The notes: generated from the letters alone by a model not told the origin. A stretch of 64,000 nt of DNA from Pseudoglutamicibacter cumminsii (GCF_016907775.1 NZ_JAFBCO010000001.1:1302001-1366000), one strand, 5' to 3'; positions 1 through 7,840 are shown, counted from the first letter of the stretch. A program made the numbers and translations.

Positions 1-469
1 AGAACCGCACAATCTCGTCGAGCGCGTCTTCGGGTCGAAGGTGACCGGTGCGGGTGGCGATGCCATCCCGCTGCGCTGAGTGCATAACCACCAGCCTGCA
101 GTCCGCCTCAGCAATATCGGGATAGAGCGCAGGGTCAGGAAATCCTTGGATATCGTTCAGGTAGCCCACGCCGCGCTTGAGCGCATAGCGCTGGGTTTCC
201 GGTTGGAAGCTGTCGATTGAAACACGGTGCATCTGATCGGACAGGGCGTCTAAGAGCGGCGCAATACGTCTGATCTCATCGGCCGGCGATACAGGCCTCG
301 CGTCCGGATGGCTGGCGGCCGGTCCGACATCCACGACGTCTGATCCGACTCGCAGCATTTCGATCGCCGCGGTGACAGCGCCGGCGGGGTCTAGCCGCCG
401 GCTCTCATCGAAGAAGGAGTCCTCGGTGAGATTCAGAATGCCGAACACCGTCACCCTGCTGCGTAACAT
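1..469 (-). CDS. sul1: Sulfonamide-resistant dihydropteroate synthase Sul1, 5' part, fused to integron ORF-11 start (runs off left edge)
   Basis: Sul1 replaces the sulfonamide-sensitive dihydropteroate synthase of folate synthesis in the cytoplasm. The translation after the first five codons follows the Sul1 N-terminus (VTVFGILNLTEDSFFDESRR, then the DVVDVGPAASHPDARPVSP stretch). About 156 residues are in the window; the rest lies to the left. The usual sul1 start (M-V-T-V-F) is missing. The frame opens at an ATG at 467-469 with codons for M-L-R-S-R, which are the first codons of the ORF-11 peptide in attI1, followed directly by Sul1 Val2. A GGAG lies 8 nt upstream of this ATG. No cassette array and no qacEdelta1 lie between intI1 and sul1. 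Transcription probably comes from PcW inside intI1. Identity is strong; expression of the fusion is inferred. Confidence 0.93.
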   Translation of the reverse strand, partial: MLRSRVTVFGILNLTEDSFFDESRRLDPAGAVTAAIEMLRVGSDVVDVGPAASHPDARPVSPADEIRRIAPLLDALSDQMHRVSIDSFQPETQRYALKRGVGYLNDIQGFPDPALYPDIAEADCRLVVMHSAQRDGIATRTGHLRPEDALDEIVRF

Positions 470-471
470 CG

Positions 472-561
472 TTGCTGCTCCATAACATCAAACATCGACC
501 CACGGCGTAACGCGCTTGCTGCTTGGATGCCCGAGGCATAGACTGTACAAAAAAACAGTCA
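472..561 (-). other. Remnant of integron 5'-conserved segment between intI1 and sul1 (attI1 leader, attI1 core lost)
   Basis: This stretch is the standard class 1 integron leader between intI1 and the first cassette: TTGTTATGAC, a T run, TACAGT, then the leader up to ORF-11. It stops at the AGCAGG of ORF-11 and continues as sul1, so the attI1 core (GTTRRRY) and everything up to codon 1 of sul1 are absent. The secondary promoter P2 has TTGTTA and TACAGT separated by 14 nt, the spacing described as inactive. The site can no longer accept cassettes. Confidence 0.8.
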
Positions 562-570
562 TAACAAGCC

Positions 571-1362
571 ATGAAAACCGCCACTGCGCCGTTACCACCG
601 CTGCGTTCGGTCAAGGTTCTGGACCAGTTGCGTGAGCGCATACGCTACTTGCATTATAGCTTACGAACCGAACAGGCTTATGTCCACTGGGTTCGTGCCT
701 TCATCCGTTTCCACGGTGTGCGTCACCCGGCAACCTTGGGCAGCAGCGAAGTCGAGGCATTTCTGTCCTGGCTGGCGAACGAGCGCAAGGTTTCGGTCTC
801 CACGCATCGTCAGGCATTGGCGGCCTTGCTGTTCTTCTACGGCAAGGTGCTGTGCACGGATCTGCCCTGGCTTCAGGAGATCGGAAGACCTCGGCCGTCG
901 CGGCGCTTGCCGGTGGTGCTGACCCCGGATGAAGTGGTTCGCATCCTCGGTTTTCTGGAAGGCGAGCATCGTTTGTTCGCCCAGCTTCTGTATGGAACGG
1001 GCATGCGGATCAGTGAGGGTTTGCAACTGCGGGTCAAGGATCTGGATTTCGATCACGGCACGATCATCGTGCGGGAGGGCAAGGGCTCCAAGGATCGGGC
1101 CTTGATGTTACCCGAGAGCTTGGCACCCAGCCTGCGCGAGCAGCTGTCGCGTGCACGGGCATGGTGGCTGAAGGACCAGGCCGAGGGCCGCAGCGGCGTT
1201 GCGCTTCCCGACGCCCTTGAGCGGAAGTATCCGCGCGCCGGGCATTCCTGGCCGTGGTTCTGGGTTTTTGCGCAGCACACGCATTCGACCGATCCACGGA
1301 GCGGTGTCGTGCGTCGCCATCACATGGGCTCTGTTGCAAAGATTGGCGGCAGTCAGAGGTAG
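571..1362 (+). pseudogene. intI1: Class 1 integron integrase, 3'-truncated by IS6100
   Basis: IntI1 is the tyrosine recombinase that inserts and excises cassettes at attI1. The first ~252 residues match the IntI1 N-terminus ([20 protein letters not shown] onward), including the [22 protein letters not shown] box that carries the first catalytic arginine. After ...SGVVRRHHM the frame enters the IS6100 terminal repeat at 1327 and stops at 1362. Full-length IntI1 is 337 aa, so the HxxR box and catalytic tyrosine are lost and the protein should be inactive. The gene still carries the outward promoter that serves sul1. Confidence 0.93.
658..686 (-). promoter_or_regulatory. Integron common promoter PcW (weak variant)
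   Basis: On the minus strand, TGGACA (686-681) and TAAGCT (663-658) are separated by 17 nt inside intI1. This pair is the PcW variant, and the overlapping IntI1 residues R32 and H39 fit that variant. It points leftward into the ORF-11::sul1 fusion. Confidence 0.85.
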
Positions 1363-2206
1363 GCTGTCGCTCTGCGCCGATCAGGCGGCTGCTGCGAAAT
1401 GGTGGTTGAGCATGCCCATGGCCTCCGTCAGCGCCGAGGGCCCAATGCCAAAAGCTCTCTCCACAAGGCGCACCTCGCCCCTGATGCCGGGCTGCAGGCA
1501 CCAGGGGCGAGCCTGTCCTTTGCGCAGGGCTCGCATGACTTCGAATCCCTTGATCGTGGCATAGGCCGTGGGGATCGATTTGAAACCGCGCACCGGCTTG
1601 ATCAGTATCTTGAGCTTTCCGTGATCGGCCTCGATCACGTTATTGAGATACTTCACCTGCCGGTGGGCCGTCTCCCGGTCCAGCTTTCCTTCGCGCTTCA
1701 ATTCGGTGATCGCTGCACCATAGCTCGGCGCTTTGTCGGTATTGAGCGTGGCAGGCTTTTCCCAGTGCTTCAGGCCTCGCAGGGCCTTGCCCAGGAACCG
1801 CTTCGCTGCCTTGGCGCTGCGGGTCGGCGACAGGTAGAAATCGATCGTGTCGCCCCGCTTGTCGACTGCCCGGTACAGGTAGGTCCACTTGCCCCGCACC
1901 TTGACGTAGGTTTCATCCAGGCGCCAGCTCGGATCAAAGCCACGCCGCCAGAACCAGCGCAGCCGCTTCTCCATCTCCGGGGCGTAGCACTGGACCCAGC
2001 GATAGATCGTCGTATGGTCGACCGAAATGCCGCGTTCCGCCAGCATTTCCTCAAGGTCGCGATAGCTGATCGGATAGCGACAATACCAGCGCACCGCCCA
2101 CAGGATCACATCACCCTGGAAATGGCGCCACTTGAAATCCGTCATCGTTCCGTCCGTCCAATCTCCGCCAAGTATGCTCAAGCTTCACGATTTTTGCAAC
2201 AGAGCC
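1327..2206 (-). mobile_element. IS6100 (IS6 family), complete, 880 bp
   Basis: The element is bounded by 14-bp perfect inverted repeats (GGCTCTGTTGCAAA at 1327-1340 and its complement at 2193-2206) and is exactly 880 bp, the IS6100 length. The 8-bp flanks (ATCACATG left, TCGCTGCG right) differ, so there is no target duplication here. One side is intI1, the other the 3' end of tadA. This fits a copy that took part in a cointegrate or deletion, or one end of a composite element whose other IS6100 lies left of the window. Confidence 0.97.
1381..2145 (-). CDS. IS6100 transposase
   Basis: This is the DDE transposase of IS6100, 254 aa from MTDFKWRHFQGDVILW. IS6-family enzymes act by replicative transposition and form cointegrates. 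The N-terminal helix-turn-helix (YPISYRDLEEMLAERGI) is followed by the catalytic core, with LDETYVKVRGKW giving the first Asp and the TDKAPSYGAA and YLNNVIEADHGKLK segments giving the other acidic residues. The frame also reads 12 codons further upstream, but 254 aa is the usual product. No disruption is seen, so the element looks able to transpose. Confidence 0.96.
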   Translation of the reverse strand: MTDFKWRHFQGDVILWAVRWYCRYPISYRDLEEMLAERGISVDHTTIYRWVQCYAPEMEKRLRWFWRRGFDPSWRLDETYVKVRGKWTYLYRAVDKRGDTIDFYLSPTRSAKAAKRFLGKALRGLKHWEKPATLNTDKAPSYGAAITELKREGKLDRETAHRQVKYLNNVIEADHGKLKILIKPVRGFKSIPTAYATIKGFEVMRALRKGQARPWCLQPGIRGEVRLVERAFGIGPSALTEAMGMLNHHFAAAA

Positions 2207-2703
2207 TCGCTGCGCATCGTGGCGAAGAAATCCTGGAGGATTCTCTGGCATTCATCGGCGCGCATACCCGCGAAAACTTCGGCCCGATGATTGAGCCGCG
2301 GCTCCCGCAGGATGTCCATGACGGAGCCGGTCGCGCCGGCTTTCTCGTCCCACGCGCCGAAAATAACTCGCGGGATCCGTGCCAGAACGATCGCACCAGC
2401 GCACATCGCGCATGGCTCAAGCGTGACCACAAGCGTGCAGTCGGTAAGCCGCCAGCCGTCGCCCGCTTCGGCATCGTCCGCGAGAATGCGCGCGGCCTCA
2501 CGGATAGCTACAACCTCGGCGTGGCCGGTCGGGTCGCCGTCGCGTTCACGGATGTTGTGGCCGCGTGCCACGATCTTCCCGTCAGGCCCCACGATGACCG
2601 CGCCGATGGGAATGTCGCCGTGAAGGGCGGCCGCGCGTGCTTCTTCGAGCGCGGCGTCCATCCATTCGTTGGCGCCTGAAGGTGGTTTGATCGGCATGTC
2701 CAT
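2185..2703 (-). CDS. tadA: tRNA adenosine(34) deaminase TadA, last codons replaced by IS6100
   Basis: TadA deaminates A34 to inosine in tRNA-Arg(ACG) and is usually essential. The zinc and catalytic motifs are present: HAEVVAIREA (His and Glu) and PCAMCAGA (the two zinc cysteines). The native frame runs to ...FFATMRS; the next seven residues (EALLQKS) and the stop come from the IS6100 end. Actinobacterial TadA usually ends near this FFxxxR stretch, so the core is probably intact and only the tail is changed. Anything once downstream of tadA has been displaced. The gene is divergent from upp. Its substrate tRNA-Arg(ACG) is also in this window. Confidence 0.9.
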   Translation of the reverse strand: MDMPIKPPSGANEWMDAALEEARAAALHGDIPIGAVIVGPDGKIVARGHNIRERDGDPTGHAEVVAIREAARILADDAEAGDGWRLTDCTLVVTLEPCAMCAGAIVLARIPRVIFGAWDEKAGATGSVMDILREPRLNHRAEVFAGMRADECQRILQDFFATMRSEALLQKS

Positions 2704-2780
2704 AACGGTAAACCATGATTCTTCGCACCATGTAGTCGGTTGAGGCCCCTACGCGGATGCGTGGGCGGTATTCTGTTTCT

Positions 2781-3419
2781 ATGCGCGTACATGTTGTTGA
2801 GCATCCCCTCGTGGCCCACAAGATTTCGGTTTTGCGTGACAAGACGACCCCGTCGCCGGTATTCCGCCAGTTGACTGAGGAACTTGTGACCCTGCTTTCT
2901 TATGAAGCCACACGTGACATCCGTACCCGTGAAGTCACGGTTGAGACGCCTGTCGCGACGACCAAGGGCGTTGCTTTCGCTAAGCCAACCCCGCTCGTCG
3001 TGCCTATTCTTCGCGCTGGCCTGGGCATGCTTGAAGGCATGATGCGCCTGCTACCTACCGCTGAGGTGGGCTTCTTGGGCATGGCGCGCAATGAGGAGAC
3101 CCTCGACATCATCACGTATGCGGAGCGGCTCCCGGAGGACCTATCGAACCGTCAGGTTTTTGTGATCGACCCGATGCTTGCAACGGGTGGAACGTTGGTT
3201 GAGTCGATCGGCTATCTCTTCGATCACGGCGCGGATCAGGTGACCTGCATCTGCTTGATCGCGGCTCCGGAAGGTGTTGAGCGCCTGCGCAAGGCCTACG
3301 GCGATGACGAGCGCGTGAACCTGTATGTCGCCGCTTTGGACGAGTGCTTGGATGAGAACGCCTACATCGTCCCGGGCTTGGGTGATGCGGGCGACCGCCT
3401 GTACGGCCTCGCTGAGTAA
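2781..3419 (+). CDS. upp: Uracil phosphoribosyltransferase
   Basis: Upp converts uracil and PRPP to UMP in pyrimidine salvage. Starting at [14 protein letters not shown] the protein has 212 aa, normal for the family. An ATG 24 nt upstream is in frame but gives an N-terminus unlike other Upp proteins. The PRPP-binding loop [11 protein letters not shown] lies near residue 130, and the uracil-binding C-terminus ([15 protein letters not shown]) is complete. It is divergent from tadA and convergent with the histidine kinase gene, which ends 9 bp away. Confidence 0.96.
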   Translation: MRVHVVEHPLVAHKISVLRDKTTPSPVFRQLTEELVTLLSYEATRDIRTREVTVETPVATTKGVAFAKPTPLVVPILRAGLGMLEGMMRLLPTAEVGFLGMARNEETLDIITYAERLPEDLSNRQVFVIDPMLATGGTLVESIGYLFDHGADQVTCICLIAAPEGVERLRKAYGDDERVNLYVAALDECLDENAYIVPGLGDAGDRLYGLAE

Positions 3420-3428
3420 TTCGCAGCG

Positions 3429-5054
3429 CTAGACATCAGCACGGCGGCGTGTTGGCGCTGTTTCTGTTGGAGGGCTGTACGGTAGCCGGATCGTGAAGAC
3501 AGTGTCGCCTGGCTCGGATTGGGCGATGATGGTTCCGTGGTGGGCTTCGACGATCGCTTTGACGATCGCGAGGCCGAGTCCGCTGGTTGAGGATGAACCC
3601 GAGCGTGCTTTGTCAGCGCGGGCCAGTCTGTCGAAAATTTTCGGCAGGAATTCTGGATCGATGCCTTCCCCGGTGTCATGGAATCGGAGTACGACGTCGT
3701 AGCCGCTGTGGCGTGAACGTGCATGTTCGTCTGTATGCAGTTGCGTCGTGGATGTGTTGCCGGGTGAAGTTGAGGTGCGCGGCGTGGGCACGCTGGTCGC
3801 TTCGGACGGTTCGATGCCGACTGTGATGTTGACCTGGGTTCCGGAACTCGTGTGCTTCGCTGCGTTGGACGCGAGGTTGGAAAGGACGCGGCTGAGCTGT
3901 GTCGGGTCGCCTTCGACGTAGGCGGGCGCGCCTTCGGTGAAGGCATCGAATTCCCACGTGTGGTCGGAGAACGCGGCCTGGGAGTCGAGGTAGGCGTTGG
4001 CGGCGAGCTGAACCATGTCGATGGTTTCCATTGCGGAGGCGGTGGTGCCTTCATCAAGACGGTTCAGCAGCAGGAGTTGCTCGACCATCTCGGTCATGTT
4101 TTCTGTCTGCTCAATGAGCCTCTCGAGCGAGCGTTCGCCGTCGGGGGATAACTGGTCGGTGACGTGGATGAGTTGTGCGTAGCCGCGGATTGCTGCGAGT
4201 GGTGTACGCAGTTCGTGGGAGGCGTCGGCTACGAAGCGCCGCATTTTGGTTTCTGATGCGGTACGGGTTTCGAGGGCGCCACCAACGTTGTCGAGCAGCC
4301 GGTTGAGGGCTCCGCCGAGCCGACCGAATTCGGTTGATTTGCTTGCGAGGTCGCGGTCTACTCGTTGGTCGACGTGCACGTCTGACTCTGAGAGCGGCAG
4401 GGTCGCGATCGAGTCGGCGACGTCGACGACGTGTTCTAGCGGTTTCATCGTGGACCGCACAACGAAGGTTCCGATCGCACCGACGAGCACGATACCGACG
4501 GCCGAGACGATCAGCATCGTGAGGTCGAGCGTCCTGAGTGTCGCGTAGGTGCGTTCTGTCGGGAGGCCCGCGACCATCACGGTTGAAGAGGGGAGCTCGG
4601 ATGAGCTGACCGGTTGAATTCGGAGTCGGTAATCGCCTGCGTCGAGGCTGATTGTGATGCCCGCGGAGGTCTCTGTTGGGTCGACTTTGGCGACTTCGGA
4701 GAGAATCGTGTTGCGGTCGGTGTCCGAAAGCTTCGTGGGCATGCCGGTGTAAGGATCAGAGAGCTCTGGCCCGGCACGGAATTGACCGTCCGCGACGAGG
4801 GCGGCGAGGGTTCCGACGGGCTGGCTGCTGACGTCTGTGACGGGCATGTGGTCGCTAGCGGATGTCGCGCGGTCGATGGTTGCGGTGAGGCTGGAATCCA
4901 GTTGCCCCCACAATCGGGCAGCCATGAGGGCGTGTGTGAACCCGCCGATGATCATAGAACCAGCGGCGAGCATAAGGGTCAGCAAGACCACCAAGCGTAA
5001 GCGCAGTGACATGCGCGCATTCTTGCGAGCTGTGTGGCGCTTGCTGAGACGCAC
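3429..5054 (-). CDS. Two-component sensor histidine kinase (HAMP, HisKA, HATPase)
   Basis: This membrane sensor kinase phosphorylates the response regulator encoded just upstream. Membrane segments lie at about residues 20-42 and 180-202, with an extracytoplasmic sensing region of about 140 residues between. A HAMP linker follows, then the H-box ASHELRTPLAAIRGY with the phospho-accepting His near 280, the N-box NLASNAAKH, and G-boxes DTGEGIDP and GLGLAIV. A poorly conserved, Ser/Thr-rich insertion (PTPRTSTSPGNTSTTQLHTD) splits the ATPase domain between the N-box and first G-box. It starts with GTG, 7 bp after the regulator gene stop. The stimulus cannot be told from sequence. Confidence 0.93.
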   Translation of the reverse strand: MRLSKRHTARKNARMSLRLRLVVLLTLMLAAGSMIIGGFTHALMAARLWGQLDSSLTATIDRATSASDHMPVTDVSSQPVGTLAALVADGQFRAGPELSDPYTGMPTKLSDTDRNTILSEVAKVDPTETSAGITISLDAGDYRLRIQPVSSSELPSSTVMVAGLPTERTYATLRTLDLTMLIVSAVGIVLVGAIGTFVVRSTMKPLEHVVDVADSIATLPLSESDVHVDQRVDRDLASKSTEFGRLGGALNRLLDNVGGALETRTASETKMRRFVADASHELRTPLAAIRGYAQLIHVTDQLSPDGERSLERLIEQTENMTEMVEQLLLLNRLDEGTTASAMETIDMVQLAANAYLDSQAAFSDHTWEFDAFTEGAPAYVEGDPTQLSRVLSNLASNAAKHTSSGTQVNITVGIEPSEATSVPTPRTSTSPGNTSTTQLHTDEHARSRHSGYDVVLRFHDTGEGIDPEFLPKIFDRLARADKARSGSSSTSGLGLAIVKAIVEAHHGTIIAQSEPGDTVFTIRLPYSPPTETAPTRRRADV

Positions 5055-5061
5055 GTGTTAA

Positions 5062-5802
5062 TCACGCTCCGGGCTTGAGGACATATCCAGCTCCGCGAAC
5101 CGTGTGGATCATAGGTGAGCGGCCTGTATCGATCTTTTTACGAAGGTAAGAGATGTAGAGCTCAACGATATTGGCTTGCCCATCGAAGCCGTAGTTCCAC
5201 ACAGACTCCAGGATCTGCGGTTTGGATACTACACGACGCGCGTTCTCCATTAGGTACTTCAATAGGTCGAACTCGGTTGCTGTGAGTTGGATTTCAACGC
5301 CGTCACGGTGGACTTCGTGCGATGCAGTGTTGAGGCTGAGGTCTCCGACGACGATTTCAGTTTCGTCGGCGCTTGCCGCCCCGGAGCGTTGCACGAGGCG
5401 GTGGAGACGGAGCAGGAGCTCTTCTAGGTTGAAAGGCTTGGTGACGTAGTCGTCGCCACCGACCGCTAGGCCTTCGATGCGTTCGTTGGGGGAGTCTTTT
5501 GCGGTCAGGAAGAGCGCTGGAAGGTCTGGTTTGAATCCGCGGATTCGTTTGAGGACTTCAGGGCCTTCAATTCCAGGAAGCATCCAGTCGAGGACGACGA
5601 TGTCTGGGTTGATTTCACGTGTGAGCTGAACGGCTTCGAGGCCGTCGTGGCAGACGGTTGCTTCCCAACCGAGCATGCGTATGCCCATTGCTACAAGGTC
5701 TGCAAGGGTTGGCTCGTCGTCTACGACGAGGGTGCGGATTGGGGAACCGTCTGGGTGTTCAAGACGCGGGAGTTCTTGAGGAGAGAAACGAGAAGTGCTC
5801 AT
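5062..5802 (-). CDS. OmpR/PhoB-family response regulator
   Basis: This 246-aa regulator has a receiver domain with acidic pocket VVDDE (about 26-30), phospho-acceptor Asp72 in VVLDWMLPG, the conserved Thr in FLTAKD and Lys in DDYVTKPF. A winged-helix DNA-binding domain ends in HTVRGAGYVLKPGA. It forms an operon with the kinase at 3429-5054. About 22 extra residues precede the receiver, so an internal start is possible. The genes it controls are not evident. Confidence 0.93.
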   Translation of the reverse strand: MSTSRFSPQELPRLEHPDGSPIRTLVVDDEPTLADLVAMGIRMLGWEATVCHDGLEAVQLTREINPDIVVLDWMLPGIEGPEVLKRIRGFKPDLPALFLTAKDSPNERIEGLAVGGDDYVTKPFNLEELLLRLHRLVQRSGAASADETEIVVGDLSLNTASHEVHRDGVEIQLTATEFDLLKYLMENARRVVSKPQILESVWNYGFDGQANIVELYISYLRKKIDTGRSPMIHTVRGAGYVLKPGA

Positions 5803-6061
5803 ATAACTACTTTTCCTGAGAGACGTGAGGCAACTCTATGTGGTAACTGTGTATTGGCTGTGCTGAATCGCTACCTGAGTGAGGTCGGATTGTCAAGAGT
5901 TGATCGAAAGTATATGCAGTGCGTTGAATCAATATTCATTCGATAGCCAATAGATCTGTGCATGGCTGCACTGAGTGACTAGTGTCAGTCACCCCTTGAG
6001 GTCCGCTAGATATGCAAAAAGTCTTTGATAATTCGCATCTATAGTTCAAGATGTCTAATAA

Positions 6062-6077
6062 AGTGACCTTGATCACA
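6062..6077. promoter_or_regulatory. CRP/GlxR-type operator candidate
   Basis: AGTGACCTTGATCACA matches TGTGA-N6-TCACA at all but the first base. It lies 252 bp upstream of the winged-helix gene and 260 bp upstream of the response regulator gene. No CRP gene is visible in the window. Confidence 0.45.
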
Positions 6078-6270
6078 TAAATGGGCGCAAATCTCGGATA
6101 GTGAGACGAATGAATAAATTTTGCTTGCGGTATTGGAATATTGCGAGCAATATCTTGTCATACAAGGAAATGAGTCGAAACTTATAACGTTTCAGGATTT
6201 CGGACCTTTGTGAAAGTCGCCGTTTTATACGGCGTCATCTTCGCTCAGGCGCGTTCATAAGCGTTAGGGC

Positions 6271-6311
6271 TTCGGCCGGCCGAACCCCGGGGCGGCCCGT
6301 GCACCGGGGTT
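6271..6311 (+). promoter_or_regulatory. Structured 5' leader: palindrome and GC-rich hairpin before a translation start
   Basis: TTCGGCCGGCCGAA (6271-6284) is a perfect 14-bp palindrome. It overlaps a stem formed by AACCCCGG (6283-6290) and CCGGGGTT (6304-6311) with a 13-nt loop. The ribosome site AAGGAG of the gene at 6329 follows within 10 nt. The two structures share bases and could be alternative. I do not recognise a known riboswitch. Confidence 0.45.
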
Positions 6312-6328
6312 ACGTCTAAGGAGCAGGT

Positions 6329-7117
6329 ATGTCCACCAATGCCGGATACGTCCACATCTCTGTCCGCGCCGCACAGAAGCGCGCAGCAGCTGCTCGCCGA
6401 GCCGCTGAACTAGGTCGTGCAGGATGGGGGAACCTTGCGCCAGTGCCACAGGGGCGTCACGGCATTCATCCGATGCCGGGGCATCTTGGGCAGGAACAGG
6501 CTGCTCCTGAAGCCGGCTCTGAGCCGACAGCTCGCGGCTTCGTTGTTTACGTAGGTTTGGACGAGGAGACCGCGGCGGCCGCAGGCACTTCGCTCTCACG
6601 CTTGTCTTCGCAGGTGACCACGTTCCTGCAGACCCTCGTCCCGGATGCGCAGACGCACGCAGCAGTCGCGCTCGCACCAGCTAACGCTGGCGGAAACAAC
6701 ATCGACGTTGTGCGTCAGGCCCTCGGCGACCCAACCGTCGCAGGTAACGCACAGGCTCGCCCTGTGCCAGCCATCGCTGACCCGGCTCGCCACACCGTTG
6801 GTGTGCTGATTGATCTTTCCCGCCGCGAGGTGCAGCTCGATGGCGAGATCCTGAACCTGACCCACAAGGAATTCGAGCTGCTCAACTACCTCGTTGAGAA
6901 CGGATCCCGCACCGTGGGCCGCGAGGAGCTGCTTGAGAGCCTATGGCGCGGCGCTGACGAAATTCCGAACGAGCGCACCATCGACGTTCACATCCGTCGC
7001 CTCCGCGCAAAGCTCGGCCGTCTCTCCAATACGGTTCGCACGGTCCGCGGCCAGGGTTACCGCTTCTACGATCACCCAGAGGTGACAGTATGGGCGGTTC
7101 CGGAATACTCGATCTAA
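6329..7117 (+). CDS. Winged-helix DNA-binding protein with OmpR-type C-terminus and no receiver domain
   Basis: The last ~100 of 262 residues form an OmpR/PhoB-type winged helix (LTHKEFELLNYLVENGSRTV, ERTIDVHIRRLRAKLG, VRTVRGQGYRF). The first ~160 residues are not a receiver: there is no acidic pocket, no phospho-Asp and no switch Lys. They begin with an Arg/Ala-rich stretch (QKRAAAARRAAELGR) followed by a linker and a small domain around GFVVYVGLDEETAAAAG. The protein is probably a transcription factor controlled by something other than a kinase. A strong ribosome site (AAGGAGCAGGT) precedes the ATG. The long leader with a CRP-like site suggests regulation at its own promoter. Targets are unknown. 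Confidence 0.8.
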   Translation: MSTNAGYVHISVRAAQKRAAAARRAAELGRAGWGNLAPVPQGRHGIHPMPGHLGQEQAAPEAGSEPTARGFVVYVGLDEETAAAAGTSLSRLSSQVTTFLQTLVPDAQTHAAVALAPANAGGNNIDVVRQALGDPTVAGNAQARPVPAIADPARHTVGVLIDLSRREVQLDGEILNLTHKEFELLNYLVENGSRTVGREELLESLWRGADEIPNERTIDVHIRRLRAKLGRLSNTVRTVRGQGYRFYDHPEVTVWAVPEYSI

Positions 7118-7222
7118 TCGAGAACTACATAACGTAAGCAGTGGGGCGGAGCTTGATGCTTCGCCCCACTCGCATTTAATGGTGTTGGGCCAGCGCTGTT
7201 TCGATGCGAAGTGAGGATGATG

Positions 7223-7735
7223 ATGGCGGCAAAGACTTTGTTGATCATGCGGCACGGTAAAGCCGAAGCTCCGTGGGGTCAGGAGGACCGGATGCGTCAG
7301 CTCACTGAGTTCGGCTGTGAGCAGGCGCGCCGTGCGGGGGAGTATGTGCGGACTGAAGGGCTGGCGCCCGATGCGGCGCTGGTGTCCGATGCGGTGCGTA
7401 CGCGTGCAACGTACGCGATGTTTTCGTCTGCGCTTGGTGAGGATGCGCCGAGTGCATATCTGGATCCGTCCTTGTATCTCACTGACGCCGCGGGGCTGAT
7501 CGCTGCGATCAATCATGTCCCGGAGACGGTTTCGCGCCTGATTGTGGTGGGGCATATGCCATCTGTGCAGGATGCGGCGATGCGGTTGGCTTCTATTGAT
7601 TCGGATGAGCGTGCCGTGATGGACATGGCGGATCACTATCCACCAGCATCGTTGTGTGTGTTCCACTTTGATGGCGTGTGGGCTGAGCTTGATGGGCGCG
7701 ATGCGACTCTTGAGCGGTTCGTGACGTTCAGGTAG
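7223..7735 (+). CDS. SixA-like histidine phosphatase family protein
   Basis: This protein of about 170 aa has the phosphoglycerate-mutase fold signature LLIMRHGKAE, with catalytic His in RHG, a later ALVSDAVRTRATY stretch and a second histidine in VVGHMPSVQDAA. SixA-type enzymes remove phosphate from phosphohistidine, but the substrate here is not known. Three ATG codons in a row (7217, 7220, 7223) and an upstream GTG are possible starts; 7223 is best spaced from AGTGAGG. It stands alone between two unrelated transcription units. Confidence 0.82.
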   Translation: MAAKTLLIMRHGKAEAPWGQEDRMRQLTEFGCEQARRAGEYVRTEGLAPDAALVSDAVRTRATYAMFSSALGEDAPSAYLDPSLYLTDAAGLIAAINHVPETVSRLIVVGHMPSVQDAAMRLASIDSDERAVMDMADHYPPASLCVFHFDGVWAELDGRDATLERFVTFR

Positions 7736-7808
7736 ATCGCGCAGGATCCGCGCTGAGACTCGCGGTTAAAGTGCGGTTGCGCCTAAACCTTGGGGCGTAC
7801 TTAAGGTC

Positions 7809-7838
7809 GGGGCCACTCTTAAAGGGGCCACTCTTAAA
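7809..7838. repeat. Perfect 15-bp tandem duplication
   Basis: GGGGCCACTCTTAAA occurs twice back to back (7809-7823 and 7824-7838), just before a terminator hairpin. It lies in noncoding sequence and has no evident function. Confidence 0.8.
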
Positions 7839-7840
7839 GA

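Larger units (their letters stand above)
5803..6328. other. 526-bp divergent intergenic region with regulatory elements
   Basis: No convincing gene is seen. The region is clearly more AT-rich than its surroundings. It holds a CRP/GlxR-like site at 6062-6077 and, just before the rightward gene, a 14-bp palindrome and a GC-rich hairpin. The length and structure suggest a heavily controlled promoter region with a long 5' leader for the winged-helix gene at 6329. Confidence 0.5.

Noticed and set aside
1319-2214. 8-bp target duplication for IS6100
   Set aside because: Flanks ATCACATG and TCGCTGCG do not match.
1399-2679. 426-codon frame on the plus strand across IS6100 and tadA
   Set aside because: It is antisense to the transposase and tadA, spans an IS boundary and has no recognisable product.
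2757-2780. Earlier ATG for upp
   Set aside because: Gives eight residues not found in the family, with a poorer start context.
6241-6328. Known riboswitch before the winged-helix gene
   Set aside because: The two stems do not show the conserved core of any class I can recognise.
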